Positions 16,828 to 26,906 are shown, numbered from the stretch's first letter. The stretch: DNA of 32,686 bases from Lachnospiraceae bacterium (GCA_017438775.1 JAFRUR010000027.1:1-32686); one strand, 5' to 3'. Numbers and translations: made by a program. Notes: a model not told the origin generated them from the sequence alone.

Positions 16828-18048
16828 TCAGCTCCGGTAATCCCCGTTGATCTTCACGTAGTCGTACGTCAGGTCGCAGCCCCAGGCCGTGGCCTCGGCC
16901 TCGCCTTCCGCGAGCAGGACCCTGGCCGTGATCTCCTCCTGCGAGAGGATCTGCGTGGCAAAGTCCTCGCTGTAGCCGGTGCCGCGCCCGTTCTCCACAA
17001 GTTTGAGACAGCCGGCGCTGCTCTCGACCCACAGATCGACCTTGTCCGGATCGAAGGGAACGCCCGCGTAGCCCAGGGCACACAGGATGCGGCCCCAGTT
17101 CGCGTCGTGGCCGAACAGCGCCGCCTTGACCAGGCTGGACGCCGCCACGGACCGAGCCAGGGTCTTCGCGTCCGCCTTCGTGGCCGCGCCCTGCACCTCC
17201 ACAGTGAAGAGGCAGGTGCAGCCCTCGCCGTCGCCGGCGATCATTTTGGATAGTTCCCGGAGGACCCAGGCCAGGGCATCGACAAAGATCGGAAGCTCCG
17301 GGCTCTCCTCCGTCAGGGTCTCGTTCCCGGCCATCCCGTTGGCCAGGACCAGGACGCTGTCGTTGGTGGAGGTATCGCCGTCCACGGAGATCATGTTGAA
17401 GGTATCCTCCACGACGGCGCGCAGGGCCTTCTGCAGCGTGGGCTTTGCCACCGCCGCGTCGGTCGTCACGAAGCAGAGCATCGTGGCCATGTTGGGATGG
17501 ATCATGCCGGAGCCCTTGCACATGCCCGCGACCTTCACGGGCTTTCCGTCCAGGACGATCTCGCAGGCCGCTTCCTTGGGCTTCGTATCCGTGGTCATGA
17601 TAGCGCCCGCCGCCGCGGCCGCCGCCGCGCGCCCGGGAGCCAGGGCCTTCGCCAGGGCGTCGATTCCGGGCAGGATGACGGGCATGGGCATCGGCGCACC
17701 GATGACGCCCGTGGAGGCGATCAGGACCGCATCCGCCGGGATGCCCAGAGCTTTCCCGGCCTGCGCCGCCATGGCCTCGCAGTCCGCATAGCCCTCGGGG
17801 CCGGTGCAGGCGTTCGCGACGCCGCTGTTGACCACCACAGCCTGCGCGTACGCGCTCGTTTCCACCACGGCCTGGTCCCACTTCACGGGGGCCGCCTTGA
17901 CCACATTGGTGGTGAAGGTGCCGGCCGCCGCCGCAGGCACGGCGCTCAACAGCATGGCCATATCATCCTTTTCTTTTTTGATTCCCGCGTGCAGGCCAGC
18001 GGCCGTAAAGCCCTTGGGAGCAGTCACGCCTTCGTTCAGAATAATCAT
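16828..18048 (-). CDS. argJ: Bifunctional ornithine acetyltransferase / N-acetylglutamate synthase
   Basis: A 406-residue ArgJ of full family length. The self-cleavage site lies in GMIHPNMATML, where the Thr becomes the N-terminal nucleophile of the beta chain; DGDTSTNDSVL and the C-terminal KINGDYRS are also conserved. It moves the acetyl group from N-acetylornithine to glutamate, giving the economical acetyl-cycling pathway; many ArgJ proteins also use acetyl-CoA to start the cycle, which would fit the absence of argA here. Its ATG directly follows the argC TAA stop, implying coupled translation. Confidence 0.96.
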   Translation of the reverse strand: MIILNEGVTAPKGFTAAGLHAGIKKEKDDMAMLLSAVPAAAAGTFTTNVVKAAPVKWDQAVVETSAYAQAVVVNSGVANACTGPEGYADCEAMAAQAGKALGIPADAVLIASTGVIGAPMPMPVILPGIDALAKALAPGRAAAAAAAGAIMTTDTKPKEAACEIVLDGKPVKVAGMCKGSGMIHPNMATMLCFVTTDAAVAKPTLQKALRAVVEDTFNMISVDGDTSTNDSVLVLANGMAGNETLTEESPELPIFVDALAWVLRELSKMIAGDGEGCTCLFTVEVQGAATKADAKTLARSVAASSLVKAALFGHDANWGRILCALGYAGVPFDPDKVDLWVESSAGCLKLVENGRGTGYSEDFATQILSQEEITARVLLAEGEAEATAWGCDLTYDYVKINGDYRS

Positions 18049-19086
18049 TTACGGCACCTCCGCGATCATCTCGAGTCCCATCGTCTCGGGGAACCCGAAC
18101 ATCAGATTCATGTTCTGCACGGCCTGTCCCGCCGCGCCCTTGATCAGGTTGTCCAGGGCGGCCATCACGACGACCCGCCCCACGCGTTTGTCCACGACCC
18201 AGCCGATATCGCAGTAGTTGCTTCCGTAGACGAAGCGGGTCTGCGCCGGGCTGCTCCCGAGAAGCCGGACGAAGGGCTCTGAAGCGTACATCGCCTGATA
18301 GCTCGCGGCGACGTCCTCTTCCGTCACGCCTTCCTTTATATTCGCATAAGCCGTCACCAGGATGCCTCTCTGCATCGGAATCAGGTGCGGCGTGAAGCTC
18401 ACGGTGACCTCTCCCGCCCCCGCAAGAGTCAGCTCCTGCTCGATCTCGGGAGTATGGCGGTGCGTCGCCACGCCGTAGGCCTTCACGTTTTCGTTGACCT
18501 CGCAGAAGAGGTTGTCCACCTTGGCCCCGCGCCCCGCGCCGCTCGTGCCGCTCTTCGCGTCGATCACGATGGTCTCGGGCCTGATGAGTCCGTCCTTTAC
18601 CAGGGGGAACAGGCTCAGGATCGAGCAGGTGGTGTAGCAGCCGGGATTTGCGACCAGGCGCGCGCCCGGGATCTCGCTGCGGTGCAGCTCGCAGAGGCCG
18701 TAGACCGCCTCGGGGACAAACTGTTTTCCCTGATGCTCGATCTTGTACCACGCCTCGTAGACGTCGGTGTCATGGAAGCGGAAGTCCGCGGACAGGTCGA
18801 TGACCTTGGCCTTTTCAAGGATCTCTTCTGATATAACAGACGCGAGATATCCCTGCGGCGTCGCGGTAAAGATGACGTCCGCCTCCTCCGCGATCTCCGA
18901 GAGGTCCTCTCCCCCGCAGGGCTCCGTGACCAGGTCGCGGAACGCGCCGTAGATCGATGCGTAGGGCTTTCCCTCCTGTGAGCGCGAGCCGTATCGCACG
19001 ACCTGCACCTCCGGGTGCATATAGAGGAGTCTGGCCAGCTGGGCGCCGGCGTATCCGGTCGCTCCGATGATGGCGGCACGTATCAT
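18049..19086 (-). CDS. argC: N-acetyl-gamma-glutamyl-phosphate reductase
   Basis: A 345-residue enzyme of the aspartate-semialdehyde dehydrogenase fold. The N-terminal NADPH site is GATGYAGAQLARLL; the catalytic Cys lies in ANPGCYTT; GTSGAGRGA is also conserved. It reduces N-acetylglutamyl phosphate to the semialdehyde. It is the first gene of the leftward argC-J-B-D operon and diverges from argG, with a candidate ArgR box in the shared 171-base intergenic region. Confidence 0.96.
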   Translation of the reverse strand: MIRAAIIGATGYAGAQLARLLYMHPEVQVVRYGSRSQEGKPYASIYGAFRDLVTEPCGGEDLSEIAEEADVIFTATPQGYLASVISEEILEKAKVIDLSADFRFHDTDVYEAWYKIEHQGKQFVPEAVYGLCELHRSEIPGARLVANPGCYTTCSILSLFPLVKDGLIRPETIVIDAKSGTSGAGRGAKVDNLFCEVNENVKAYGVATHRHTPEIEQELTLAGAGEVTVSFTPHLIPMQRGILVTAYANIKEGVTEEDVAASYQAMYASEPFVRLLGSSPAQTRFVYGSNYCDIGWVVDKRVGRVVVMAALDNLIKGAAGQAVQNMNLMFGFPETMGLEMIAEVP

Positions 19087-19127
19087 AATGGTTCCCTTCC
19101 TTTCCCCACGGCTTGGCCGTTTTCTCG

Positions 19128-19156
19128 GTTATACCACCGAACCGTATAATATGCAA
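19128..19156 (-). promoter_or_regulatory. Candidate argC promoter
   Basis: On the minus strand TTGCAT (19151-19156), a 17-base spacer, TATAAC (19128-19133). An alternative -10, TATTAT, overlaps the -35 box, so the exact start is unsure. Confidence 0.5.
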
Positions 19157-19160
19157 GCAT

Positions 19161-19180
19161 TTTTTCATTTTTATTCAAAT
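19161..19180. promoter_or_regulatory. Candidate ArgR (ARG) box between argC and argG
   Basis: On the minus strand the core TGAATAAAAATG matches the left half and centre of the known ARG box (TGAATAAAAAT followed by KCAA), with a degenerate right end. It lies just upstream of both the argC and argG -35 boxes, suited to joint arginine control. Confidence 0.5.
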
Positions 19181-19185
19181 TTCGC

Positions 19186-19214
19186 TTGACATATTCGAAT
19201 TTAGGTCGTATATT
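19186..19214 (+). promoter_or_regulatory. argG promoter
   Basis: TTGACA (19186-19191), a 17-base spacer, TATATT (19209-19214), 43 bases before the argG ATG. Confidence 0.8.
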
Positions 19215-19257
19215 GGTGTAAGTTTATACGAAATCCTCACAGACGGAGGCACGCATC

Positions 19258-20463
<1,206 letters not shown>

Positions 20464-20563
20464 TCCGCGCGTTCCTTCCGGCGCTCAGGGAGATCCTGTT
20501 CTGATCCGGGCTTCCCTGTCGGCCGACGGCGGGGCGCCTTCCCGTAGCCATCCATTGATTTGC

Positions 20564-20598
20564 AAAACGGCGTGATGTCAAAGATCACGCCGTTTTTT
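20564..20598. terminator. Bidirectional intrinsic terminator between argG and the convergent HAD gene
   Basis: AACGGCGTGAT / ATCACGCCGTT perfect stem with a 7-base loop; T-run on the right, A-run on the left. Confidence 0.92.
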
Positions 20599-20608
20599 CA
20601 TGCCATTT

Positions 20609-21316
20609 TCAGTCCCGGATAACGGGATGCGAATCTCTGTTTTCCTCCTCTTCCCACGCGGACAGTTCGACCTCGGTGAAGTCAAGGATGTACGCGTCCG
20701 CCAGGGAGGCCATGTGCTCCGGCGTCTCCAGGCAGAAATCGTCCTGCACCGCGATCACGGGCATGCCGGCGCGGTGCGCGGCGAGAACGCCCGCCTCCAC
20801 GTCCTCAAAGACGAGGCAGCGGCGTCTGTCCGCGCCCAGAAGCTTTGCCGCGGCCAGAAAGATGTCCGGCGCAGGCTTTCCGGCGCCCACTTCGCACCCG
20901 GTGATCAGACAGCCGAGGCGGGCCGCCACGCCCTGCGCCTCCAGGGCCGCCACGGCGAGTTCCCGCGAATTGCTGGTCGCGATCCCCCAGGGGATCCCGG
21001 CCGCGTCAAGGGCGTCCAGAAAGACGCCCGCCCCGGGCTTCAGGTGCGTGCGCGTGCGGTAATATTCCAGCGTCATGGCGTTCCAGTCGGCCTTGATCTC
21101 CTCCACCGAGCACGGGAGGAGGAATCGGTCCTTGAAGTACTCCGCGGTCTCCGTGAAGCTCCGCCCCTCGATCTCCTTCTGCAGGGTGTCGGGGAGGTCG
21201 TATCCGAAGCGCCTGAGATATTCGATATCGATCTCGCGCCACATCCACATGGAATCCATCAGGGTCCCGTCCATGTCGAAGATGACGGCGTCGATTCTGT
21301 TTCTGTTGATCTTCAT
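20609..21316 (-). CDS. HAD-family phosphatase, beta-phosphoglucomutase-like
   Basis: Predicted 235 residues when started at the ATG at 21314-21316, which overlaps the rsmF-like stop as ATGA; the frame extends upstream to 21415, but only inside the neighbouring gene. Motif I is FDMDGTLMDS with both Asp residues, motif II is IATSNS, motif III GKPAPDIFLAA and motif IV VFEDVEAGVLAA. This complete, canonical active site contrasts with the four DxGxT HAD proteins at the left end. The C1 cap and sequence style resemble phosphoglycolate phosphatase and beta-phosphoglucomutase relatives, so a small sugar phosphate or nucleotide monophosphate is a plausible substrate. It is the last gene of pepD-relQ-rsmF-HAD. 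Confidence 0.9.
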   Translation of the reverse strand: MKINRNRIDAVIFDMDGTLMDSMWMWREIDIEYLRRFGYDLPDTLQKEIEGRSFTETAEYFKDRFLLPCSVEEIKADWNAMTLEYYRTRTHLKPGAGVFLDALDAAGIPWGIATSNSRELAVAALEAQGVAARLGCLITGCEVGAGKPAPDIFLAAAKLLGADRRRCLVFEDVEAGVLAAHRAGMPVIAVQDDFCLETPEHMASLADAYILDFTEVELSAWEEEENRDSHPVIRD

Positions 21317-22686
21317 GCCTGCCATCTCCATCCGGCGTGATACTTGTTTTTGAGGCGCAGCCCCGTGCGCTTGGCAAAGCCGAGGGCGAACCCGTCCGTG
21401 CAGACCAGGATCCATCCCTCGTCTCCCGCGGCCTCTCCGGGCGCGAGGTCCACCGTCTCCCCCTTGAGGTAGCGAATCACGCGGACGTCCTCCGAGGGAA
21501 GGTCCACGCAGGAAGAAAAGGTCTGCGGCGACAGGGTCATGGCCAGGGCCTGGTACGGCTCGAAGCCGTGCTTTTTGATCTCTCCGAGAAGGAGGCCCGT
21601 GCGCAGATACCCGAGACTCCTGTCCAGAGGCGCCCCCTTGGGCACCGCGTAAAGAAGGTCTCCCTTGACGACGGCGTCGCAGCCGTCAAAGTCCCGCCCG
21701 ATGCGGGAAAAGACCGGGTCTGTGCCCAGGATCTCCGCCACGCTGCGGCGGTCGGCCGGGAAGGACGATGCCTGCCCCTGCGGGAGCGGCGCATCCGCGC
21801 TCTTCTCGAACAGCGCGAGAAAGTGTCCCTCTCCCACCGTGCGGTGCGGATAAAAGCGCGCGCAGCCGGACAGCCCCTTTCGGCCGTCCTCCATGCCGCC
21901 CGTCTTCTCCACAGGGACAAGGGAGAGCTCCGGATGCTGCTCCAGGAGCCACAGGACGTTGTCCTCGTCCTCCTCTTCCGAGAAGGTGCAGGTGGAATAC
22001 AGGAGCTTTCCTCCCGGCGCCAGCAGGGCCGCGGCCGCGGTCAGGATGCTTCTCTGCAGCGGCGCGAACTCCTCCGGGCCGCGCTTTTCCCACGCGGGCA
22101 CCATGGAGGGCTCGCGGCGGAACATCCCCTCGCCGGAGCAGGGCGCATCCACCAGGATCTTGTCAAAGCGCCCCGGGAACAGAGAAGCCAGTTTTTCCGG
22201 GAGCTCGCAGGAGACCGCCATATTGCCGATGCCGAACCCCTCCAGGTTGCGCAGGAGGGCGCGGCTGCGCGAGCGGCTCACGTCGTTCGAGAGAAGGAAG
22301 CCCGTCCCGCCCAGCTTTGCGCCGAGAGCCGTGCTCTTCCCGCCCGGTGCGGCGCACAGATCGAGGACCGTATCTCCGGGCTCCACTGGCAGGAAGGCCG
22401 CCGGCGCCATGGCGCTGGGCTCCTGCAGATAATAGAGCCCCGCCGCGTACCAGGGATGGCGCGAGGCGCGCTCCTCCCCGGCGAGGACGAAGCCGCAGTC
22501 GCACCACGGCACGGGCTCCAGAATAAACGGACTGCGGGAGAGAAACTCCCCCGCACTCAGTTTCATGGCATTGACACGAAGGCCCGCGCGCGGCCGCTCC
22601 TCGAGGGAAGCCAGGTACGCGGGCATCTCTTCGCCCAGAAGCCGCTCCATGCGGCTCCGATAGGTTTCCGGAAGCCGCGCCGTCAC
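21313..22686 (-). CDS. RsmF/RsmB-like rRNA cytosine-C5 methyltransferase (NOL1/NOP2/Sun family)
   Basis: A 457-residue protein starting with GTG at 22684-22686, overlapping the relQ stop by four bases (GTGA). The SAM-binding loop is DLCAAPGGKST (109-119). The two Cys of m5C methyltransferases are present: C183 in DAPCSGEGMF and C233 in YSTCTF, the first for product release and the second as nucleophile. The C-terminal extension of about 170 residues is like the RNA-binding tail of RsmF (YebU), so m5C formation in 16S rRNA is the likely role, with the exact position unknown. It is translationally coupled to a RelQ alarmone synthetase before it and a HAD phosphatase after it. Confidence 0.9.
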   Translation of the reverse strand: MTARLPETYRSRMERLLGEEMPAYLASLEERPRAGLRVNAMKLSAGEFLSRSPFILEPVPWCDCGFVLAGEERASRHPWYAAGLYYLQEPSAMAPAAFLPVEPGDTVLDLCAAPGGKSTALGAKLGGTGFLLSNDVSRSRSRALLRNLEGFGIGNMAVSCELPEKLASLFPGRFDKILVDAPCSGEGMFRREPSMVPAWEKRGPEEFAPLQRSILTAAAALLAPGGKLLYSTCTFSEEEDEDNVLWLLEQHPELSLVPVEKTGGMEDGRKGLSGCARFYPHRTVGEGHFLALFEKSADAPLPQGQASSFPADRRSVAEILGTDPVFSRIGRDFDGCDAVVKGDLLYAVPKGAPLDRSLGYLRTGLLLGEIKKHGFEPYQALAMTLSPQTFSSCVDLPSEDVRVIRYLKGETVDLAPGEAAGDEGWILVCTDGFALGFAKRTGLRLKNKYHAGWRWQA

Positions 22687-23486
22687 GACAGATCCTGCCG
22701 TTTCTTGCGCGCGGCGATGGCGTCCAGCTTGGTGTTGAACTCGTGCAGACGCGGAAGATCCGCGGTCTTGTAAAGTTCGTAGAACTCGTTCTGGATATTG
22801 GCCATGGCCTCCTTGTTCTCGGTCTCGTACAGGGACTGGATGTTGTTCAGGATGTCGTACACGACGTTGGCCTTTTCGGAGAAGAAGCGCTGGGCGTCCA
22901 TCACCTCGTCACGGATGGAGGACATCTCCGAATCCATGGCCAGAAGGGCGTCGGCCGCGCCGCGCAGGCGCAGACGGATGTTCTCCGGCACATTGCCCTC
23001 GTACTTGTACTGCAGGGAGTGCTCCAGCGTGGCCCAGAAGTTCATGGCCATCGTGCGGATCTGGATCTCCGCCTGGACCCTCTGGGGCCCCAGGATGGTC
23101 TCCACGGCGTACGACACGACGATGTGGTAGCTCCGGTAGCCGCTCTCCTTCATGCCGAGCACGTAGTCGTCTTCGGAGAGGACCTCCATGTCCGTGCGGC
23201 CGCGGATGATCTCCACCACGCGGGGGATATCCTCCACGAACTGGACGATCAGACGGATCCCGGCGATGTCCTCGATGTGTTCGGGAGCATCCTCGGCCTC
23301 GATTCCCTTTTTCTGGCACTTTTCCAGAATGCTGGAGAGGGTCTTGACGCGCCCTTCCACACGCTCGATCGGGGAGTACAGACCGAGACGCTCGTACTGA
23401 TTCACCATCTGCCGGAACTTGCCCGTGAGTTCTTCCACGGCCTGTTCGTACGGCATCAGGATCTTTTTCCACATCGTGATTTCCAT
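22683..23486 (-). CDS. RelQ-type small alarmone synthetase, (p)ppGpp
   Basis: A 267-residue protein with only the synthetase domain and no HD hydrolase domain. Landmarks are DIAGIRLI (metal Asp73), GYRSYH (117-121, substrate loop) and AEIQIRTMAMNFWATLEH (139-156), which holds the catalytic Glu. It transfers pyrophosphate from ATP to GDP, GTP or GMP. The C-terminal helices are those that tetramerise in RelQ. It starts three bases after pepD; ATGs at 23486 and 23474 are both possible and neither has a strong ribosome site, suggesting coupling to pepD. Family members respond to transcriptional stress control and pppGpp. Confidence 0.93.
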   Translation of the reverse strand: MEITMWKKILMPYEQAVEELTGKFRQMVNQYERLGLYSPIERVEGRVKTLSSILEKCQKKGIEAEDAPEHIEDIAGIRLIVQFVEDIPRVVEIIRGRTDMEVLSEDDYVLGMKESGYRSYHIVVSYAVETILGPQRVQAEIQIRTMAMNFWATLEHSLQYKYEGNVPENIRLRLRGAADALLAMDSEMSSIRDEVMDAQRFFSEKANVVYDILNNIQSLYETENKEAMANIQNEFYELYKTADLPRLHEFNTKLDAIAARKKRQDLS

Positions 23487-23489
23487 GAG

Positions 23490-24944
23490 TTACGCTTTGA
23501 TCTCCCTCAGCACTTCGAGAACGAAGTCATACAGCCGTCCCACGGAGGCGATTCCCATGCGCTCGCGCGGGGTGTGGATATCGATGAGTTCCGGCCCGAT
23601 GGACACGCAGTCCAGACCGGGGAGTTTCTCGCTCAGAAGGCCGCACTCGAGTCCCGCGTGGATGACTTCCACCACAGGCTCCTGTCCGGTCTTCTCGCGG
23701 TAGATTCTGGTGCACAGATCGCGCAGGACGCTGTCGCGCTTATACTCCCATGCGGGATAGACGCCGGTGTGCTCGTACGTGCCGCCCAGGTAGGACACGA
23801 GGAACTCGAGCCTGCGGCGCAGCTGACGGCGCGCGACGCTCTTGGAACTGCGCAGGGAATAGCGCACGTGCAGGGCGTCCTCCGTGAGGCGCAGCACGCC
23901 CAGATTGAGGGACGTCTCCACCAGTCCGGGGATGTCCGTGCTCATGGCCTGGACGCCGCAGGGGGCCTCCAGAAGCAGGAACGAGACCTTCTCCTGATCG
24001 GGAGCGATCAGGGCCTCTACCGTCTGCACGCCCTCCACCGTCACCTGAAGGCTCGCGTTCGGATCCGCGGCGCCGTACAGGCTCTTCCACTCGTTCCGGT
24101 AGTTCTCCGCCATCTCGAGGATCTCGCTCACCTCACCCGGTTCCACGGCGATTCTCGCCTCGGCACGCACCGGGATGGCGTTGTCCTTGCTGCCTCCATT
24201 CAGGGAGATGACAGCGAAGCTGTACTTCTCCTCCAGGCCGTAGAGCAGGAAGGTCAGGAGCCTGCAGGCGTTGGCGCGCCCCTTGTTGATCTCCGTGCCG
24301 GAGTGGCCGCCGATCAGGCCTTCCACCACGAAATGCAGGACGGCGCCGCGCACTTTGTATCTGTTGACAGGCAGGCACAGGTCCGTGCGCATGCCGCCGG
24401 CACAGCCCACCGTAAAGACGCCCTCCGCCTCGGAATCGAGATTGATCATCAGGCGGGCGTCCACCGCGGACAGGTCGATCCCCGCGGCGCCCTCCATGCC
24501 CACCTCTTCTTCGGTCGTGAAGATGCAGGTGAGTTCCGGGTGCTGCGCATCCGGCTCGTCCAGAATGGCCAGCATCATGGCGACGGCGATGCCGTCGTCA
24601 CCGCCCAGGGTCGTGCCCTCCGCGGTCACGTAGCCGTCCTCGACTTTGAGGCGCAGCGGGTCTTTGGTGAAGTCGTGATCCGAGCCGGCTTCCTTTTCCG
24701 CCACCATGTCCAGGTGTCCCTGGAGAATGACGCCGGGCGCGGCCTCGTACCCGCGGGACGCAGGCTTTTTGATGATGACGTTGTTCAGCTCGTCCTGCTG
24801 AAACCACAGGCCCCTCTCCCGCGCGAACGCCGCGCAGTAGTCGCTGATTCCCTTTGTGTTATACGAGCCGTGAGGAATGCGGCTGATGTCCTCAAAGTAC
24901 GTGAACACCTTCTCCGGCTTAAGCCCGGACAGCACTCTGTCCAT
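23490..24944 (-). CDS. pepD: Aminoacyl-histidine dipeptidase (peptidase D, M20 family)
   Basis: A 484-residue cytosolic di-zinc dipeptidase. Metal ligands are visible in GHLDMV (H77, D79), GGDDGIA (about 114-120) and TTEEEVGM (143-150); the lid-domain motif GGHSGTEINKG follows. It splits Xaa-His and other unspecific dipeptides. The ATG follows GGAGG. It is the first gene of a leftward unit with relQ, rsmF-like and HAD genes, spaced 3 bases or overlapping. No consensus promoter was found in the short gap behind the preceding terminator, so the unit's promoter is undefined. Confidence 0.94.
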   Translation of the reverse strand: MDRVLSGLKPEKVFTYFEDISRIPHGSYNTKGISDYCAAFARERGLWFQQDELNNVIIKKPASRGYEAAPGVILQGHLDMVAEKEAGSDHDFTKDPLRLKVEDGYVTAEGTTLGGDDGIAVAMMLAILDEPDAQHPELTCIFTTEEEVGMEGAAGIDLSAVDARLMINLDSEAEGVFTVGCAGGMRTDLCLPVNRYKVRGAVLHFVVEGLIGGHSGTEINKGRANACRLLTFLLYGLEEKYSFAVISLNGGSKDNAIPVRAEARIAVEPGEVSEILEMAENYRNEWKSLYGAADPNASLQVTVEGVQTVEALIAPDQEKVSFLLLEAPCGVQAMSTDIPGLVETSLNLGVLRLTEDALHVRYSLRSSKSVARRQLRRRLEFLVSYLGGTYEHTGVYPAWEYKRDSVLRDLCTRIYREKTGQEPVVEVIHAGLECGLLSEKLPGLDCVSIGPELIDIHTPRERMGIASVGRLYDFVLEVLREIKA

Positions 24945-24971
24945 ACCGAACCTCCAATGATAAGATTTCAG

Positions 24972-25005
24972 AAAGAAAAGGGGCTCCGCAACGCGCGAAG
25001 CCCCT
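24972..25005 (-). terminator. Intrinsic terminator of rsmD-coaD-coiled-coil unit
   Basis: On the minus strand an AGGGGCTTCGC / GCG-AGCCCCT stem is followed by TTTTCTTTC, about 20 bases past the coiled-coil gene's stop. Confidence 0.85.
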
Positions 25006-25026
25006 GCTTGATTTCAGCGTTCAGGC

Positions 25027-25599
25027 TCAGTCCTCGATGAGCTGGATCTCTCCCTCCTGGGAGGTCTCCGGGCGGAGCTGCGCGCGGTTGCCGGCGACGA
25101 CGTCCAGGCTGCTCTTGAGCTGGGACAGGAGGCCGTCATACTGGGCGCGGGCGCCGTCCATCGAGGAGGAAATGATGGCCTGCAGGCTCTTGAGGAGATC
25201 GTCCGTATAGCCGATCGCGCCCTCGCGGATCTCGCGGGCATCTTCCGTCGCATTGTCCACGATCTGCTGCGCCTGGGCGTTGGCCTGCTCCAAAAGGTCG
25301 TTGGCCTGCGCCAGGGACTGCTGCATGATCTCGTGCTCGCTGATGAGCTGGTTGCTGCGGCGGGACGCCTGCTCGATCATCTGATCCGCCTTGGCCTGAG
25401 CCGCGGCCAGGATCTCGTCCTGGTTGGCGATGATCTTCTGATAGCGCTTGATCTCTTCGGGCGTCTTCTCGCGGAGCTCCTCGAGCATCTCTTCGAGCAC
25501 GTCCTTCTCCACGATGACGTTCTTGTTGTTGAAGGTCTGCGGCTTACAGGTGCCAAGGTACTCTTCGATCTCGTCGATCATCTGCTCGATTCTGCTCAT
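25027..25599 (-). CDS. Coiled-coil protein, DivIVA/ATPase-subunit-like
   Basis: A 190-residue soluble protein, mostly one long helix. A short N-terminal head contains RIEQMIDEIEEYLG and VIVEKDVLEEMLEELREK. A long coiled coil (about 60-130) is rich in Ala, Gln, Glu and Leu and contains AAAQAKADQMIEQA and LEQANAQAQQIVDNATEDA. The C-terminus is acidic. Homologues next to coaD in Lachnospiraceae are often labelled ATPase or V-type subunit H-like, without experimental proof; a DivIVA-like scaffold is an alternative. It starts six bases after coaD and ends the unit. Confidence 0.8.
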   Translation of the reverse strand: MSRIEQMIDEIEEYLGTCKPQTFNNKNVIVEKDVLEEMLEELREKTPEEIKRYQKIIANQDEILAAAQAKADQMIEQASRRSNQLISEHEIMQQSLAQANDLLEQANAQAQQIVDNATEDAREIREGAIGYTDDLLKSLQAIISSSMDGARAQYDGLLSQLKSSLDVVAGNRAQLRPETSQEGEIQLIED

Positions 25600-25605
25600 C
25601 TTTTC

Positions 25606-26097
25606 TTATCCCTTCTCTTTTGTTTGACATTTCTCTGCGACCGCATCCGCCACGAAGTCCGGCACGAAAGTGAGGATATCTCCGTGATACCCCGCGACCT
25701 CCTTGACCAGGCTTGAGCTCAGGTACGCATATTGCAAATCCGTATTCAGGAACACTGTGTCCAGATGCGGATTTAACGTGCGGTTCATCTGCGCCATCTG
25801 CAGTTCGTACTCGAAGTCCGTGACGGCCCGCAGGCCGCGGACGATGACGCTGCTCCCGATCTGCTCGGCAAAATCCACCAGCAGGCCGGAGAAAGAGCAC
25901 ACCTCCACATTGCCGAGACCCTCCGTGGCTCTCACGAGCAGGTCCACACGCTCCTGAGCGGTGAACATGGGGCGCTTGGAGTTGTTCTCCAGGACGCCCA
26001 CCACGAGACGGTCGAACATGAGCGCGGCGCGCTTGATGATGTCGATGTGTCCGTATGTGACCGGGTCGAAACTGCCCGGATAAATAGCTGTTCTCAT
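25606..26097 (-). CDS. coaD: Pantetheine-phosphate adenylyltransferase
   Basis: A 163-residue enzyme of coenzyme A synthesis that joins 4'-phosphopantetheine to AMP from ATP. The start [14 protein letters not shown] holds the T-x-G-H nucleotidyltransferase motif (T14, G16, H17; family usually has TxGH with Asn, here Tyr15). The second motif SSSLVKEVA is in place. The ATG overlaps the rsmD stop as ATGA, the standard rsmD-coaD arrangement. Confidence 0.97.
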   Translation of the reverse strand: MRTAIYPGSFDPVTYGHIDIIKRAALMFDRLVVGVLENNSKRPMFTAQERVDLLVRATEGLGNVEVCSFSGLLVDFAEQIGSSVIVRGLRAVTDFEYELQMAQMNRTLNPHLDTVFLNTDLQYAYLSSSLVKEVAGYHGDILTFVPDFVADAVAEKCQTKEKG

Positions 26098-26657
26098 GGG
26101 GTATGCTCCCTCAGGGACAAAAACAGGTGCATATTGGTTTTATAGGACTTGACCCGGTCCACCGAAAAGTGTTCTCCGGCAATGGCCTGCGGGTCCTCCG
26201 ACAGCGATTCTTCGATGATCACAAGGGTGTCCGGACCGATGAGGCCGCCGGCCCTGAGCAGTTCCAGCATCTCCTGCGCGAGCCCCTTTCCGTACGGCGG
26301 ATCCATGAAGATGACGTCGAACGGGGCGTGGCCGGAAAGACGCGCTGCCGCGGCTTTCGCGGATACGGGCAGGAGGGATGCACGCCCGGAAAGGCGGGTC
26401 TTTTCAAGGTTCCTGCGGATGCAGGCTGCGGCATCCCGGCTCTGGTCCACAAAGACCGCTTCCGCCGCGCCGCGGGACAGTGCCTCGATCCCGATACCGC
26501 CGCTTCCGGCGAACAGATCCAGGAAGGAAGCGTCCGGAATGCGGGGAGCGATCATGTTGAAGAGAGTCTCCTTGATGCGGTCCTGCGTAGGCCGTGTAGC
26601 CTGACCCGCAGGCGTTTCCAGCGGTATATGTCTGGCGCTCCCGGCGATGACGCGCAC
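26094..26657 (-). CDS. rsmD: 16S rRNA (guanine966-N2)-methyltransferase
   Basis: Predicted 187 residues when started at the GTG at 26655-26657 (MRVIAGSAR, the usual RsmD beginning), which follows a strong GGAGAGGAGAGAGG tract. A frame starting at GTG 26690 would add 11 residues and lacks that site. The SAM motif is [11 protein letters not shown] (about 46-56) and the catalytic motif IV is DPPYGKG (about 119-125). It methylates G966 of 16S rRNA. First gene of rsmD-coaD-coiled-coil, behind a 468-base gene-free stretch. Confidence 0.94.
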   Translation of the reverse strand: MRVIAGSARHIPLETPAGQATRPTQDRIKETLFNMIAPRIPDASFLDLFAGSGGIGIEALSRGAAEAVFVDQSRDAAACIRRNLEKTRLSGRASLLPVSAKAAAARLSGHAPFDVIFMDPPYGKGLAQEMLELLRAGGLIGPDTLVIIEESLSEDPQAIAGEHFSVDRVKSYKTNMHLFLSLREHTP

Positions 26658-26695
26658 TGCCTCTCTCCTCTCCAGGCCAAAGTATTCCACAAATC

Positions 26696-26724
26696 ATGGT
26701 AATGCATTTTTTCTTAGAAGTCAA
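26696..26724 (-). promoter_or_regulatory. Candidate rsmD promoter
   Basis: On the minus strand TTGACT (26719-26724), a 17-base spacer, TACCAT (26696-26701). The -35 box is good, the -10 box weak. Confidence 0.45.
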
Positions 26725-26886
26725 CCGAAAATGAGCGGAATGAGAGAATTACATAAGTTTTATTTTCGAGGAGGGAAAAGATGGTGGAGAATGCAGGGAA
26801 CAGAGGAATCGGAAAGCTGGGGACACGATGGTGGAATTTACGGGATAGGGGTGATTGGAGAGCCGAGCGACACGGTGAGGCAGCTC

Positions 26887-26906
26887 GAAAACGCTGACGC
26901 GTTTTC
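26887..26906. repeat. Hairpin with TGAC loop
   Basis: GAAAACGC (26887-26894) and GCGTTTTC (26899-26906) pair perfectly around TGAC; flanking CAGC and GCTG can extend the stem past a 2-base internal loop. On the plus strand the arm ends in TTTTC, but there is no gene to terminate. Confidence 0.6.

Noticed and set aside
22743-25040. 765-codon open frame on the plus strand
   Set aside because: Antisense shadow of relQ and pepD; no ribosome site and no recognisable domain.
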